64,000 nt of DNA. Origin: Marivita sp. XM-24bin2. Its GTDB lineage: Bacteria; Pseudomonadota; Alphaproteobacteria; Rhodobacterales; Rhodobacteraceae. The position numbers and the translations under genes are program-made. Location: contig QCWH01000002.1 of the NCBI GenBank assembly GCA_003149565.1, forward strand, positions 112,516 to 176,515. Direction: 5' to 3'. Numbering within the stretch: position 1 is the first letter of the stretch; each line of letters begins with the position of its first letter. This document shows, piece after piece, positions 1-8,238 of the stretch. The notes below the pieces were generated by a model that saw nothing but the letters and a program-made list of their open reading frames with translations, ran no database searches and had not been told where the DNA came from.

Positions 1-41
1 AGTTGTGTACATCTTACGTGAAATTTGGCTGAGGACCAACC

Positions 42-1226
42 ATGCCCAAGGGAAATGCCCCGTTTAGTCAAAATGAGTATGACCGCCGCATCGCGCTGAC
101 GCGGACCGCGATGAGCGAAGCAGGGCTTGACGCCTTGTTCGTCACAGATCCGTCCAATCAGGCATGGCTGACGGGGTATGACGGTTGGTCCTTCTACGTG
201 CATCAAGGCGTATTGCTGCGCATGGAAGGTGAACCGATCTGGTGGGGTCGGTTCATGGATTCAATGGGCGCATTGCGTACGTGCTGGATGTCTGAGGATA
301 ACATCTTCGGCTACGCTGACAGCTATGTGCAATCGACAGTTCGACACCCGATGCAAGAGCTCGCGGGACGTTTGAAAGAGATGGGCCTCGGCGCGGCGGC
401 AATCGGTGTCGAGATGGAGAATTATTATTACTCTGCAAAAGCGCACGAGGTATTTGTGGCCGAAATGCCAGACGCAACTTTTGCAGACGCGACTGCCTTG
501 GTGAACTGGCAACGGATGATCAAGTCGCAGGAAGAAATCGCCTTTATCCGTAAGGCCGCGCGTATTTCAGAGCGTGTTGTAGAAACTGCCATCGACCGCG
601 CGGCTCCGGGCGTACGCAAGAATGACGTGGTTGCCGATATCATGCACGCCGGGATCACCGGAGTGGACGACATCTGGGGGGACTACCCTGCAATCGTTCC
701 GTTGACCCCCTCGGGTCTCGATGCCACCGCGGCTCACCTGACATGGAACGGTGATCCAATGCGCGAAGGTGAGGCGACATTTTTTGAACTTTCCGGCTGT
801 TACCGCCGATACCACGCGCCCCTATGCCGGACCGTATTTCTTGGGACGCCGCCAAAGGAGATGCTTGACGCTGAAGCAGCGCAGATTGAAGGGATTGAGG
901 TGGCGCTGGACGCTGCAAGAGCAGGCAACCGAACCTGTGATATCGCGCAGGCGCTTGTCGATGTCCTGCACAAGCACGGTATCTACCGTGAAGGCCGCTG
1001 CGGCTATCCGATCGGACTAAGCTATCCGCCGGATTGGGGCGAGCGCACCGCGTCTATTCGCATTGAAGACAAAACCATTCTTCAACCCGGTATGACCTTC
1101 CACTTTATGCCAGCACTTTGGATGGATACATGGGGCCTAGAGACCACCGAAACCATCCTCATCACTGAAAGCGGCCCCGCTGAGGCTCTTTGCAATGTTG
1201 AGCGCAAGCTGTTCATCAAGGACTAA
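42..1226 (+). CDS. doeA: Ectoine hydrolase-like M24-family protein (DoeA type)
   Basis: Cytoplasmic creatinase/prolidase-fold hydrolase of 394 aa. DoeA opens the ectoine ring to N-acetyl-diaminobutyrate. The sequence carries GYDGWSFYVHQ at 45-55, TALVNWQR at 151-158 and RCGYPIGLSYPPDWGE at 319-334, which I recall as diagnostic of DoeA. The metal-binding aspartate pair of true aminopeptidases is replaced (FFELSGCYRRYH, 247-258), as expected for the non-peptidase branch. The ATG follows a GAGGAC ribosome site. A putative M20 deacetylase begins 4 bases after the stop, so the two probably act in sequence. The usual DoeB (AstE/aspartoacylase family) and the ectoine transporter are not in view, so another cyclic amidine or amide substrate remains possible. 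The 41 bases before it are too short to assign. Confidence 0.8.
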   Translation: MPKGNAPFSQNEYDRRIALTRTAMSEAGLDALFVTDPSNQAWLTGYDGWSFYVHQGVLLRMEGEPIWWGRFMDSMGALRTCWMSEDNIFGYADSYVQSTVRHPMQELAGRLKEMGLGAAAIGVEMENYYYSAKAHEVFVAEMPDATFADATALVNWQRMIKSQEEIAFIRKAARISERVVETAIDRAAPGVRKNDVVADIMHAGITGVDDIWGDYPAIVPLTPSGLDATAAHLTWNGDPMREGEATFFELSGCYRRYHAPLCRTVFLGTPPKEMLDAEAAQIEGIEVALDAARAGNRTCDIAQALVDVLHKHGIYREGRCGYPIGLSYPPDWGERTASIRIEDKTILQPGMTFHFMPALWMDTWGLETTETILITESGPAEALCNVERKLFIKD

Positions 1227-1230
1227 ACGA

Positions 1231-2391
1231 TTGGAAAACCTGCAGCGCACCACTGAAATCCTGGCAGACTTGATTGCATTTCCGACGATTTCGGCGGACA
1301 GCAATTTCGACATGATCCTGCATATGGCGGGTCTTCTCGAAGACGCAGGTGCGCGTTGCGAAGTGATGTCTTCGCCGTGTGGGACAAAGGCCAATTTATT
1401 TGGCACGTTAGGACCAGATCGGGATGGCGGCATTCTGCTCTCCGGTCATAGCGATGTGGTGCCGGTTGCGGATCAAGCCTGGACACGTGATCCATTCTTC
1501 ATGGACGCCGGTAATGGCCTTCTTTACGGTCGGGGCTCCTGCGACATGAAAGGATTTATCGCCGCGACACTGGCAATGGCGCCATATTTTGCTGAACATG
1601 TGCAGGACAGACCGGTTCACTTTGCTTTCACCTATGATGAAGAAGTTGGCTGCCTCGGGGCACGTCAACTGGCCGATGCGCTGGTAGAACGTGGTTTGAC
1701 CCCGGGGGTCGCGATTATCGGCGAACCGACCGAAATGCGCATCATTGATGGACACAAGGGCTGCAACGAATACACGACACATTTCAATGGTCTGGCTGGG
1801 CATGGGTCTTTGCCGGATCATGGCGTCAATGCTGTCGAATATGCAGTACGCTACGTGAACCATTTGCTTGGGCTCAAAGATGCTTTGCGGGCGCGTGCTC
1901 CAAAGAATTCACCGTTTGATCCTCCTTGGACGACTGTCAATGTCGGGGCTTTGGTCGGTGGGGTCGCGCATAATGTGATTGCGCCGTCTGCGCATGTCGA
2001 TTGGGAGATGCGCCCGGTCCAACCGGGTGACGCGGAGTTCGTGAAAGAAAGCTTGCAGCGCTATTGCGAAAAAGAGCTTCTTCCCAAAATGCGCGAAGTA
2101 CACCCCGGGGCATATATCACCACCGATGTGATCGGCGAGGTCATTGGGCTTATTCCAACGGAAGAAAACGAAGCGCGGCGCATCGTGTCCGAGCTAACCG
2201 GAGCCAACAGCAGCGACGTGGTCGCATTTGGCACGGAGGCTGGCCTGTTTCAGGCGCTTGGCACGGATGTCGTGGTCTGCGGGCCGGGGTCAATCGAGCA
2301 GGCGCACAAGGCTGACGAGTTCATCTCGGTCGAGCAGCTGGCGCAGTGTTTGGGAATGCTGGAACGACTTGGAGAAAGGCTCCATGTCTGA
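1231..2391 (+). CDS. M20-family deacetylase (ArgE/acetylornithine deacetylase-like)
   Basis: Di-zinc amidohydrolase of 386 aa. Visible metal and catalytic positions are H73 and D75 (SGHSDVV), D105 (GRGSCDMKG), E137/E138 (TYDEEVG), the GEPTEM segment and a late HKAD histidine at about 359. I chose the TTG at 1231 because AAGGA lies about 8 bases upstream and it gives the normal family length; an ATG at 1195 would overlap doeA by 32 bases. ArgE removes acetyl from N-acetylornithine. N-acetyl-2,4-diaminobutyrate, the DoeA product, is one carbon shorter, so this protein may stand in for DoeB; that is inference. Its 3' end overlaps the GntR gene by 8 bases. Confidence 0.82.
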   Translation: MENLQRTTEILADLIAFPTISADSNFDMILHMAGLLEDAGARCEVMSSPCGTKANLFGTLGPDRDGGILLSGHSDVVPVADQAWTRDPFFMDAGNGLLYGRGSCDMKGFIAATLAMAPYFAEHVQDRPVHFAFTYDEEVGCLGARQLADALVERGLTPGVAIIGEPTEMRIIDGHKGCNEYTTHFNGLAGHGSLPDHGVNAVEYAVRYVNHLLGLKDALRARAPKNSPFDPPWTTVNVGALVGGVAHNVIAPSAHVDWEMRPVQPGDAEFVKESLQRYCEKELLPKMREVHPGAYITTDVIGEVIGLIPTEENEARRIVSELTGANSSDVVAFGTEAGLFQALGTDVVVCGPGSIEQAHKADEFISVEQLAQCLGMLERLGERLHV

Positions 2392-3064
2392 TGGCACTGG
2401 CGATTCAGGACTGACGGTCAAGGATCGTCATGCTGCGATGCATGCGGCTTTGCGGCAACGCATTTGCCTCTTGGACTATCCACCGGGAATGCAGCTTTCT
2501 GAAATCACGTTGGCCAATGAATTCGGTACGAGTCGAACTCCGATGCGTCGCGTTTTGGCGCGCCTTGAGGAAGAGGGGTTGGTCCAATCGGTGCACGGGG
2601 TTGGGACGATCGTAACCGATGCCAATTTCACCGAATTGGAACAGGCCTATCGCCTGCGGGTGGAACTGACGGCACTGACAGGGCTGCTGGACCCGGTAAT
2701 GCCGGATACGACTTTTCTTGCACGTTTAAAGAACTTGATTGACCGGGCTGGCCAGATGGCGGTCTCGGGAACGCCCAAGAGTTTCACGCAACTAGACATG
2801 GATGTGTTTCAGGCCTTGCTGGAACTGACAGAAAATGAGCCACTTAGACATGTCTTGGAACGCTTATACTACCAAACAAAGCGCCTTTGGCTTGTCAGGG
2901 CGATTAAGGCCGAGTTGGACCTTGAAGAGGAATACCGGATCTTCCTGCATGAACTGGAAGCCATCCACATTGCTTTGCAATCGGCGGATTTGGCTGCTGT
3001 TGCCCAGATCCAAAGGGCGCACATATCTATGAGTTTCAATCGCCTTTTGCAGCATCGGGATTAA
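2384..3064 (+). CDS. GntR-family transcriptional regulator (FCD-like effector domain)
   Basis: Repressor or activator of 226 aa. An N-terminal winged helix-turn-helix spans about 15-75, with a recognition region including ANEFGTSRTPMRRVLARLEE. A helical effector domain of FadR/VanR type follows (AYRLRVELTAL onward, about 88-220). The ATG at 2384 overlaps the end of the deacetylase gene, so it is translationally coupled to the first two genes and probably regulates them according to pathway substrate. The usual ectoine regulator EnuR is a MocR-type GntR protein with an aminotransferase domain; this protein is not of that type, which weakens a simple ectoine assignment. Confidence 0.85.
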   Translation: MSDGTGDSGLTVKDRHAAMHAALRQRICLLDYPPGMQLSEITLANEFGTSRTPMRRVLARLEEEGLVQSVHGVGTIVTDANFTELEQAYRLRVELTALTGLLDPVMPDTTFLARLKNLIDRAGQMAVSGTPKSFTQLDMDVFQALLELTENEPLRHVLERLYYQTKRLWLVRAIKAELDLEEEYRIFLHELEAIHIALQSADLAAVAQIQRAHISMSFNRLLQHRD

Positions 3065-3098
3065 GCAGTCCGGTGCGGTATTATACGTCCAAGCTTGA

Positions 3099-4133
3099 TT
3101 AGGTCCGCCGATGCCGAATTGCAAAGAGGGGCAGGAGAACGCCCAGAATCGTGAGACGGAAGACGTGATGGGCTGCGACCAGCGCCGGTTCTAGCCCGGT
3201 TTCGATTGAAAGTGCTGCCATAACCTCAACCCCACCCGGTGCGAATGCCAAGAACAGCGCAGCAGGAGGCAAGCCGATCAAAATTGCGGCAATGTACGCC
3301 GCGGCCGCTGCAAGGAGACAGCCGGCGACGGTACTCAAAAGGCCGGCTAAGAACGCACTTTTGAGTAAAGATCGATCGACGCCGCCAAATCGTGACCCAA
3401 TCAGTGACCCCATACATACGAAGGCCATGATGGTTATCCAGGCGGGTGCAGCGCCAGTTACAAGACCCGTCCCGTGCGTTACGGCTGATACAGCCATTGC
3501 GCCGATAAGTAGTGGAGCAGGTACGGACAGTTTCTGCAGCCCCAAACCAACGGCAAGCGAGAAGATCAAGAGCAGACCAAGGTCGAAAACAGGGCTGGTT
3601 CCTTGACTCGAAAAGGTTGCCGATCCGGTTACACCCCACAGTGAGATCAGGACCGGGACCATCAGTGTGAGTAAGAATACCCGCACCGTTTGCACCAGAA
3701 CCACCTGTGGAACATCTGCCTTGAGATCAGTGGCAAGCCCCAAGACAAAGGTCAGATGTCCAGGCGCGGCAGATAGAAACGCCGTTACGGGGCGATGTCC
3801 GAACAAGTGTCTCAATGCAAACGGAACAACCACCATTATCGCTATTAGCGTTAATGTCAGGACCAGCAGCGAGATCGGCCAGGTCAATGCTGCGGAAATC
3901 ACATCCGGGGTCACGGTGCTCCCAATCTGTGCGCCAATCACGAGAAACATGATTTGGCATAGGCGCTGCGGGATTTCAGTCCGCCATCCCAGAAGTGTGA
4001 CGAGTGCGACGGTTGTCGCCGGACCGGTGACGGTTGCAGCCGGAAATCCGATGATATGAAAAAGAACCGCGCCGATCGCACCGATCAGGACGGTTGGAAT
4101 GACAGGCGGAAGCCTTGGGTCAAATTCCCTCAT
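3099..4133 (-). CDS. AbrB-family integral membrane protein
   Basis: Polytopic inner-membrane protein of 344 aa with about ten hydrophobic segments arranged as two similar halves, as in the Gram-negative AbrB-duplication family. Recognisable parts are GFPAATVTGPATTVALVTLLGWR near the N-terminus and FLAFAPGGVEVMAALS near the C-terminus, a loop typical of the family. I placed the start at the ATG at 4133, which overlaps the preceding lyase gene by 14 bases; the longer reading frame to 4298 has a hydrophilic, non-conserved extension. Members of this family are found next to tricarboxylate transporters, but the transported substrate is unknown. It is the last gene of the minus-strand tct operon. 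Confidence 0.78.
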   Translation of the reverse strand: MREFDPRLPPVIPTVLIGAIGAVLFHIIGFPAATVTGPATTVALVTLLGWRTEIPQRLCQIMFLVIGAQIGSTVTPDVISAALTWPISLLVLTLTLIAIMVVVPFALRHLFGHRPVTAFLSAAPGHLTFVLGLATDLKADVPQVVLVQTVRVFLLTLMVPVLISLWGVTGSATFSSQGTSPVFDLGLLLIFSLAVGLGLQKLSVPAPLLIGAMAVSAVTHGTGLVTGAAPAWITIMAFVCMGSLIGSRFGGVDRSLLKSAFLAGLLSTVAGCLLAAAAAYIAAILIGLPPAALFLAFAPGGVEVMAALSIETGLEPALVAAHHVFRLTILGVLLPLFAIRHRRT

Positions 4134-4899
4134 AAGTCCATCTGTAGGCAGGCGGTGTTGGCCCCTTGTTACGTCCTCCTTGTTCCATTTGTTCCCAAGC
4201 ATGCGCAAGGATGCCGACTGAGCGTGAGAGTCCAAAAAAGCCCCGCGCCAAGGGGGCAGGGCACCCAAGCTCTGCGTAAATGACTGCCGTTGCGCCATCG
4301 ATGTTCATGGGCACTGGTTTGCCACATTCCTCGCTTAGCCGGTGTTCAATTGCGCGCCCGATATGTGCGAATTTTCCAGCGACCGCGCCTGTCTCGGCCG
4401 CCTCGTCCACCAAAGCAAGCAGGCGTGGGGCTCGGGGATCGACAGGTTTATGAAATCTATGACCAAACCCCGGAACGAATTTTCCGTTCACAGTTCGCCA
4501 GGCGTCGAGACACTCGCCAAGCTTTTGAAGACCTGCGTTGTCAATTTCGCGATACAACGTAACGGCCTGTTCGCCTGCGCCACCGTGGACATTACCCAAC
4601 ATGTTGAGACCAGTCGCCATCGCGGATTGAAGGCCGATGCCGCATGTCGATGCCATACGAGCAGCCGCAATGGATGGCGCTTGTGGACCATGATCGACAG
4701 CCGAAACCAAAGCAGCCTCAAACAGCTCAGCGCGAGGCCCCGAGATGTCCTCACCCAGTACCATCAGCCAGATCATCTTTGCGAAGCTCGTGCTCCCGAT
4801 CAGGTCTTGAACGGGTCGGCCCCGAAGATGGATTCGGCCTGGTTCCATGTCGATAATCTTTGTGCGCCACCAATCCGCTACATCATTATCAATGGTCAA
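4120..4899 (-). CDS. Citryl-CoA lyase-like protein (short citrate synthase family)
   Basis: Protein of 259 aa matching the catalytic core of citrate synthase without the usual N-terminal region. The three catalytic residues are present: H105 (GNVHGG), H147 (GFGHRFH) and D201 (NIDGA), and an arginine at 226 (LSRSVG). Short family members of this kind act as citryl-CoA lyases, cleaving citryl-CoA to acetyl-CoA and oxaloacetate, and may act on related acyl-CoAs. Its start overlaps the end of the CoA-transferase gene by 4 bases. Next to a CoA-transferase and a tricarboxylate transporter, the simplest reading is that an imported tricarboxylate or related hydroxy acid is activated to its CoA ester and cleaved here. 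Confidence 0.75.
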   Translation of the reverse strand: MTIDNDVADWWRTKIIDMEPGRIHLRGRPVQDLIGSTSFAKMIWLMVLGEDISGPRAELFEAALVSAVDHGPQAPSIAAARMASTCGIGLQSAMATGLNMLGNVHGGAGEQAVTLYREIDNAGLQKLGECLDAWRTVNGKFVPGFGHRFHKPVDPRAPRLLALVDEAAETGAVAGKFAHIGRAIEHRLSEECGKPVPMNIDGATAVIYAELGCPAPLARGFFGLSRSVGILAHAWEQMEQGGRNKGPTPPAYRWTYEGI

Positions 4900-6104
4900 A
4901 TAACGCCCTCCTCGCGCAGCGTTTCAATTTGCACCTGACTATAGCCGAGCATTGCCAGGATCGGCGCCGAGTCTTGACCTAATTCGGGTGGGGGCGTTGT
5001 AACCATCGGTCGCTCCCCATTAAAGAGAGCTCCAACAGTCGCGATGTCTACATTTCGGTTCGCTCCGGGGACGTTCTCGAAGCGCTTGATGAAATCTCGT
5101 CCGGAGACCTGTGGATGTTGAAGTGCTTCTGGAACAGTAAGGACAGGCCCTGCGGGGACGCCGATCGCGTTTAGTTCATCGGCCCAATCCTGCGCCCTTC
5201 TTTTGGTCAGGCTCGTCTCGAGTTCCGCCTTCAGGCGAAACCTGTTGGCTTTGCGATCTTCACGCGTCTGGAAAGCCTTCGCGGTAAGAAGGTCCGCGCG
5301 CCCAAGGTGACGGGCCAAAGCAACCCACTGCTCATCTTTGTTGGCGGCAATATTGATCAAGCCATCTGCACATTGGAACGCGCCAGACGGTGCCGAGGTT
5401 GGGTTTTCATTGCCTTGCGGGCTCGGAGAGACGCCGCCAATCAGATGGTTCGACACCACCCATCCCATCGTCGCCAGAACAGATTCAAGCATGGACACAT
5501 CAATAAAACTTCCGCGTGGTTTGGCGTTTAACGCGGAACAGATCGCCATCGCTGCCGTCAATCCGCCGACAGTGTCTGCCAGTGGATACCCTACACGCAG
5601 CGGTGCACTGTCCGGATCTCCTGTGATTGACATCACGCCGGACAGTCCTTGCACAATCTGATCATAGGCTGGGCTGGTCGCCAAGGGCCCGGTCTGTCCA
5701 AAACCTGAAATCGCGCAATAAATCAATTTGGGATTGATCGCCTTCAGAACATCATATCCTACCCCAAGCCTGTCCATTACACCCGGTCGATAGTTTTCCA
5801 CCAGTACATCCGAGTCCAGAACCAGCTTTTTGAGGATATCCGTTCCGCGCGCGTCTTTCAGGTTGAGGCTAAGTGAACTTTTGCCCGCATTCTGAGCCAA
5901 AAAGCTGATGCCCATGCCGATGCCGGAGAGGTCTGGATCAGCCCCAAGGTTTCTGGCCAGATCTCCTCTGCCGACCGCTTCGATTTTGATCACCTCTGCG
6001 CCCAGATGCGCAAGCTGATGGCAAGCGAAGGGGCCCGCCAACACATTTGTCAGATCAAGAACCCGGACTCCATTGAGGGGTCCGTATGCAGTGTCAGTCG
6101 CCAT
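4896..6104 (-). CDS. Class III (CaiB/BaiF) CoA-transferase
   Basis: Formyl-CoA transferase family protein of 402 aa. The N-terminus shows GVRVLDLTNVLAGPFACHQL and the GAEVIKIE strand typical of the family. The catalytic aspartate is D148 in SPAYDQIVQGLSG. I set the start at the ATG at 6104, which overlaps tctA by 11 bases and gives the normal length; an upstream ATG at 6161 lies well inside tctA. Class III enzymes move CoA between carboxylic acids, often from succinyl-CoA. With the downstream citryl-CoA-lyase-like protein it may form a substrate:CoA-transferase plus lyase pair, analogous to itaconate or citramalate degradation. Substrate is inferred from context only. Confidence 0.85.
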   Translation of the reverse strand: MATDTAYGPLNGVRVLDLTNVLAGPFACHQLAHLGAEVIKIEAVGRGDLARNLGADPDLSGIGMGISFLAQNAGKSSLSLNLKDARGTDILKKLVLDSDVLVENYRPGVMDRLGVGYDVLKAINPKLIYCAISGFGQTGPLATSPAYDQIVQGLSGVMSITGDPDSAPLRVGYPLADTVGGLTAAMAICSALNAKPRGSFIDVSMLESVLATMGWVVSNHLIGGVSPSPQGNENPTSAPSGAFQCADGLINIAANKDEQWVALARHLGRADLLTAKAFQTREDRKANRFRLKAELETSLTKRRAQDWADELNAIGVPAGPVLTVPEALQHPQVSGRDFIKRFENVPGANRNVDIATVGALFNGERPMVTTPPPELGQDSAPILAMLGYSQVQIETLREEGVI

Positions 6105-7617
6105 CGGCAACGCCTTCAGCGCGCTTGCGCGCGCGATATCCTCGGTAGCTTGGCAAAACAACGAGGATCACTGCCAAGGCCAAAAGTCCCATTGTCATCG
6201 GGCGTTCAAGAATGAAGTCGAATCCACGATAAAGTTGCATTGCTCGGGCAAAGTTGTTTTCGAGCATCGTGCCAAGAATGAACCCGATCAGGAGCGGTGC
6301 GAGCGGGAAATCCGCAAATCGCAGGATTGTCGCCACAACGCCAAAACCAACCAGAATCAAGAGTTCGGTTGAATTGTTCTGACCCAAGTAGCTGCCCATC
6401 AGAGTGAAGAACAGAATGAAAGGAATAAGGAACGTGCGCGGGATCGTCAGGATCTTGGCGATATAGGGGATCAGCGGCAAGTTGAGGATCAACAACACAA
6501 GATTGCCCAGATACATTGATATAATGACGGCCCAGAAGACCTCTGGTGTATCCGTCATCAACCGCGGGCCTGGGGTCACATTCAGTGCCAAGAGCGCTCC
6601 GAGCAGGATGGCCGTTGTTCCGGAGCCAGGTATCCCCAGGGTTAACAAAGGCACGAAGGACCCCGTGCAGGCGGCGTTGTTTGCCGTTTCAGGCGCTGCC
6701 AAACCCTTGATAGAGCCTTTGCCGAACTCTTCCTGCTCAGCGCCTTTGGCAATGTTACGCTCTACCGCGTAGCCCAGAAACGATGCGATGGTTGCCCCAG
6801 CTCCGGGGAGAACTCCTATGAAGAAGCCTTGGAGCGATTGTCGTCCTACAACAGGGGCTATGGTACGCGCTTCGCTGCGCGTGATCCGCATGCCTGTGAT
6901 TTTCCCGCTGTCATCGCTCGATCCACTTGCAGCACGGGCCGGGTTCATCACAAGAAACAATGCTTCAGGCAGCGCAAACATGGCCATCGCCAGTGTGATA
7001 AAGGAAAAACCGGACTGAAGGTCCATCATGCCGAATGTAAAGCGCGGCGTGTTTGACAGCGCTCCTTCGCCGACAGTTCCAAGCATCAGGCCAAGGATGG
7101 TCATCATCAGCGCTTTGGCCACCTGCCCGGTGCCTGCGAAGGCAGCAATTGCTGAAAGGCCAACGACCATCAAGGCGAAGTACTCGGCTGAGTGAAATAG
7201 TAAAGCCACTGTTGAGAGCGCAGGCGCAAAGATCATCAACAGAATGGCACCGATTGTCCCTCCGGCAAAGCTGGCTGTGGCTGCGATGGTTAGCGCTTTG
7301 CCTGCTTGCCCCTTGCGAGCCATCGGATAGCCGTCAAAGCTGGTCGCAACCGTGCCTGCAACCCCCGGTGCATTGAGCAGGATCGACGACGTTGAGCCGC
7401 CAAAGATCGCGCCATAGTAGACGCCGGATAGTAGGATCAGTGCGGCAGTCGGATCACCGATCCCAATGGCGACCGGGATCATAATTGCAATGATCGACAT
7501 GGGCCCAAGCCCAGGTAGCATTCCGATCAAAGTACCGATGACACAGCCCATCACAACCATGATCAGGTTGAACGGAGTGACCGCCGCCGTCAGGCCGATG
7601 AGAATTCCTTCGAGCAT
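6094..7617 (-). CDS. tctA: Tripartite tricarboxylate transporter large permease TctA
   Basis: Inner-membrane permease of 507 aa with about 11-12 transmembrane segments. The two family signature loops are present, GMLPGLG at 32-38 and a GVLPGAGATIASFLGY copy around 265-280, reflecting the internal duplication of TctA. It works with TctB and the periplasmic TctC to import carboxylates using the ion gradient. Its start lies 12 bases after the tctB stop and its 3' end overlaps the CoA-transferase gene, so import and first metabolic steps are coupled at the translation level. Confidence 0.95.
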   Translation of the reverse strand: MLEGILIGLTAAVTPFNLIMVVMGCVIGTLIGMLPGLGPMSIIAIMIPVAIGIGDPTAALILLSGVYYGAIFGGSTSSILLNAPGVAGTVATSFDGYPMARKGQAGKALTIAATASFAGGTIGAILLMIFAPALSTVALLFHSAEYFALMVVGLSAIAAFAGTGQVAKALMMTILGLMLGTVGEGALSNTPRFTFGMMDLQSGFSFITLAMAMFALPEALFLVMNPARAASGSSDDSGKITGMRITRSEARTIAPVVGRQSLQGFFIGVLPGAGATIASFLGYAVERNIAKGAEQEEFGKGSIKGLAAPETANNAACTGSFVPLLTLGIPGSGTTAILLGALLALNVTPGPRLMTDTPEVFWAVIISMYLGNLVLLILNLPLIPYIAKILTIPRTFLIPFILFFTLMGSYLGQNNSTELLILVGFGVVATILRFADFPLAPLLIGFILGTMLENNFARAMQLYRGFDFILERPMTMGLLALAVILVVLPSYRGYRARKRAEGVADGD

Positions 7618-7629
7618 CTCACGTCCCCC

Positions 7630-8121
7630 TTACATAAAGATGCCGGGCCAAGGGCGCAGGAAGATTCCGAGCACCTCTTGTACCAGATACCAGATCGACC
7701 CAGCCGCAACGGCAGTCACCGGGATCAGAATGTGGAAGCGGCGTTCTCCCAGAATTACCGCCCCAATGACGAGAAATGCGATAGTCGAGCCGACGAACCC
7801 CAAGGGCCTCAATGTGAGCGCATATGTAACCATCAAACCGAGCAACGCCAAAGCTTGTCCAATGTGGTAGTCGCCCAGACGATTAAGGTCGATCGCGCCA
7901 TCCTTGGCAGCGTCGGACTCGGCTTTACGCTTTGATGTGAACAGCACGACAAGGCCCACGACCATGCCGAGAATGGTCAGAATTTTGGGGAAGGTGGACG
8001 GCCAGACTGGATTGCGCCTGAGGATTGGCGGCAATTGATCGTCCATCGTGAAAAAGGCCGCATACCCATAGACGCAACACAAGGCGATAAAGGCCAATGC
8101 GATCCAGCGATCAAGCGCCAT
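7630..8121 (-). CDS. tctB: Tripartite tricarboxylate transporter small permease TctB
   Basis: Small membrane protein of 163 aa with four hydrophobic segments: near the N-terminus (WIALAFIALCCVYGYAAFF), at about 45-63, 90-110 and 117-155. A soluble loop carrying SKRKAESDAAKDG separates the second and third. This matches the TctB topology. The ATG follows a GGAGGGTTGAGAG-like ribosome site. It lies 117 bases after tctC, separated by a stable hairpin, and 12 bases before tctA. Confidence 0.88.
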   Translation of the reverse strand: MALDRWIALAFIALCCVYGYAAFFTMDDQLPPILRRNPVWPSTFPKILTILGMVVGLVVLFTSKRKAESDAAKDGAIDLNRLGDYHIGQALALLGLMVTYALTLRPLGFVGSTIAFLVIGAVILGERRFHILIPVTAVAAGSIWYLVQEVLGIFLRPWPGIFM

Positions 8122-8158
8122 CTCTCAACCCTCCAAGTCATATCTGAAGTTTGTATGT

Positions 8159-8200
8159 GGCGGATGCCTTTGGGGTGGTTGGCCCAACCGGACATCCGCC
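8159..8200 (-). terminator. Hairpin between tctC and tctB (attenuator or mRNA stabiliser)
   Basis: Outer arms GGCGGATG (8159-8166) and CATCCGCC (8193-8200) enclose an inner GGTTGG/CCAACC stem (8177-8189). There is no strong T-run, so partial termination or 3' protection of the tctC message is more likely than full termination. Such hairpins usually raise binding-protein levels above permease levels. Confidence 0.55.
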
Positions 8201-8238
8201 TTTGATCTGCTGTGATCCAACAGGATCAAAGCGGAGCT

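Noticed and set aside
1..41. Tail of an upstream gene
   Set aside because: Several short frames end here, but 41 bases are too few to identify a gene.
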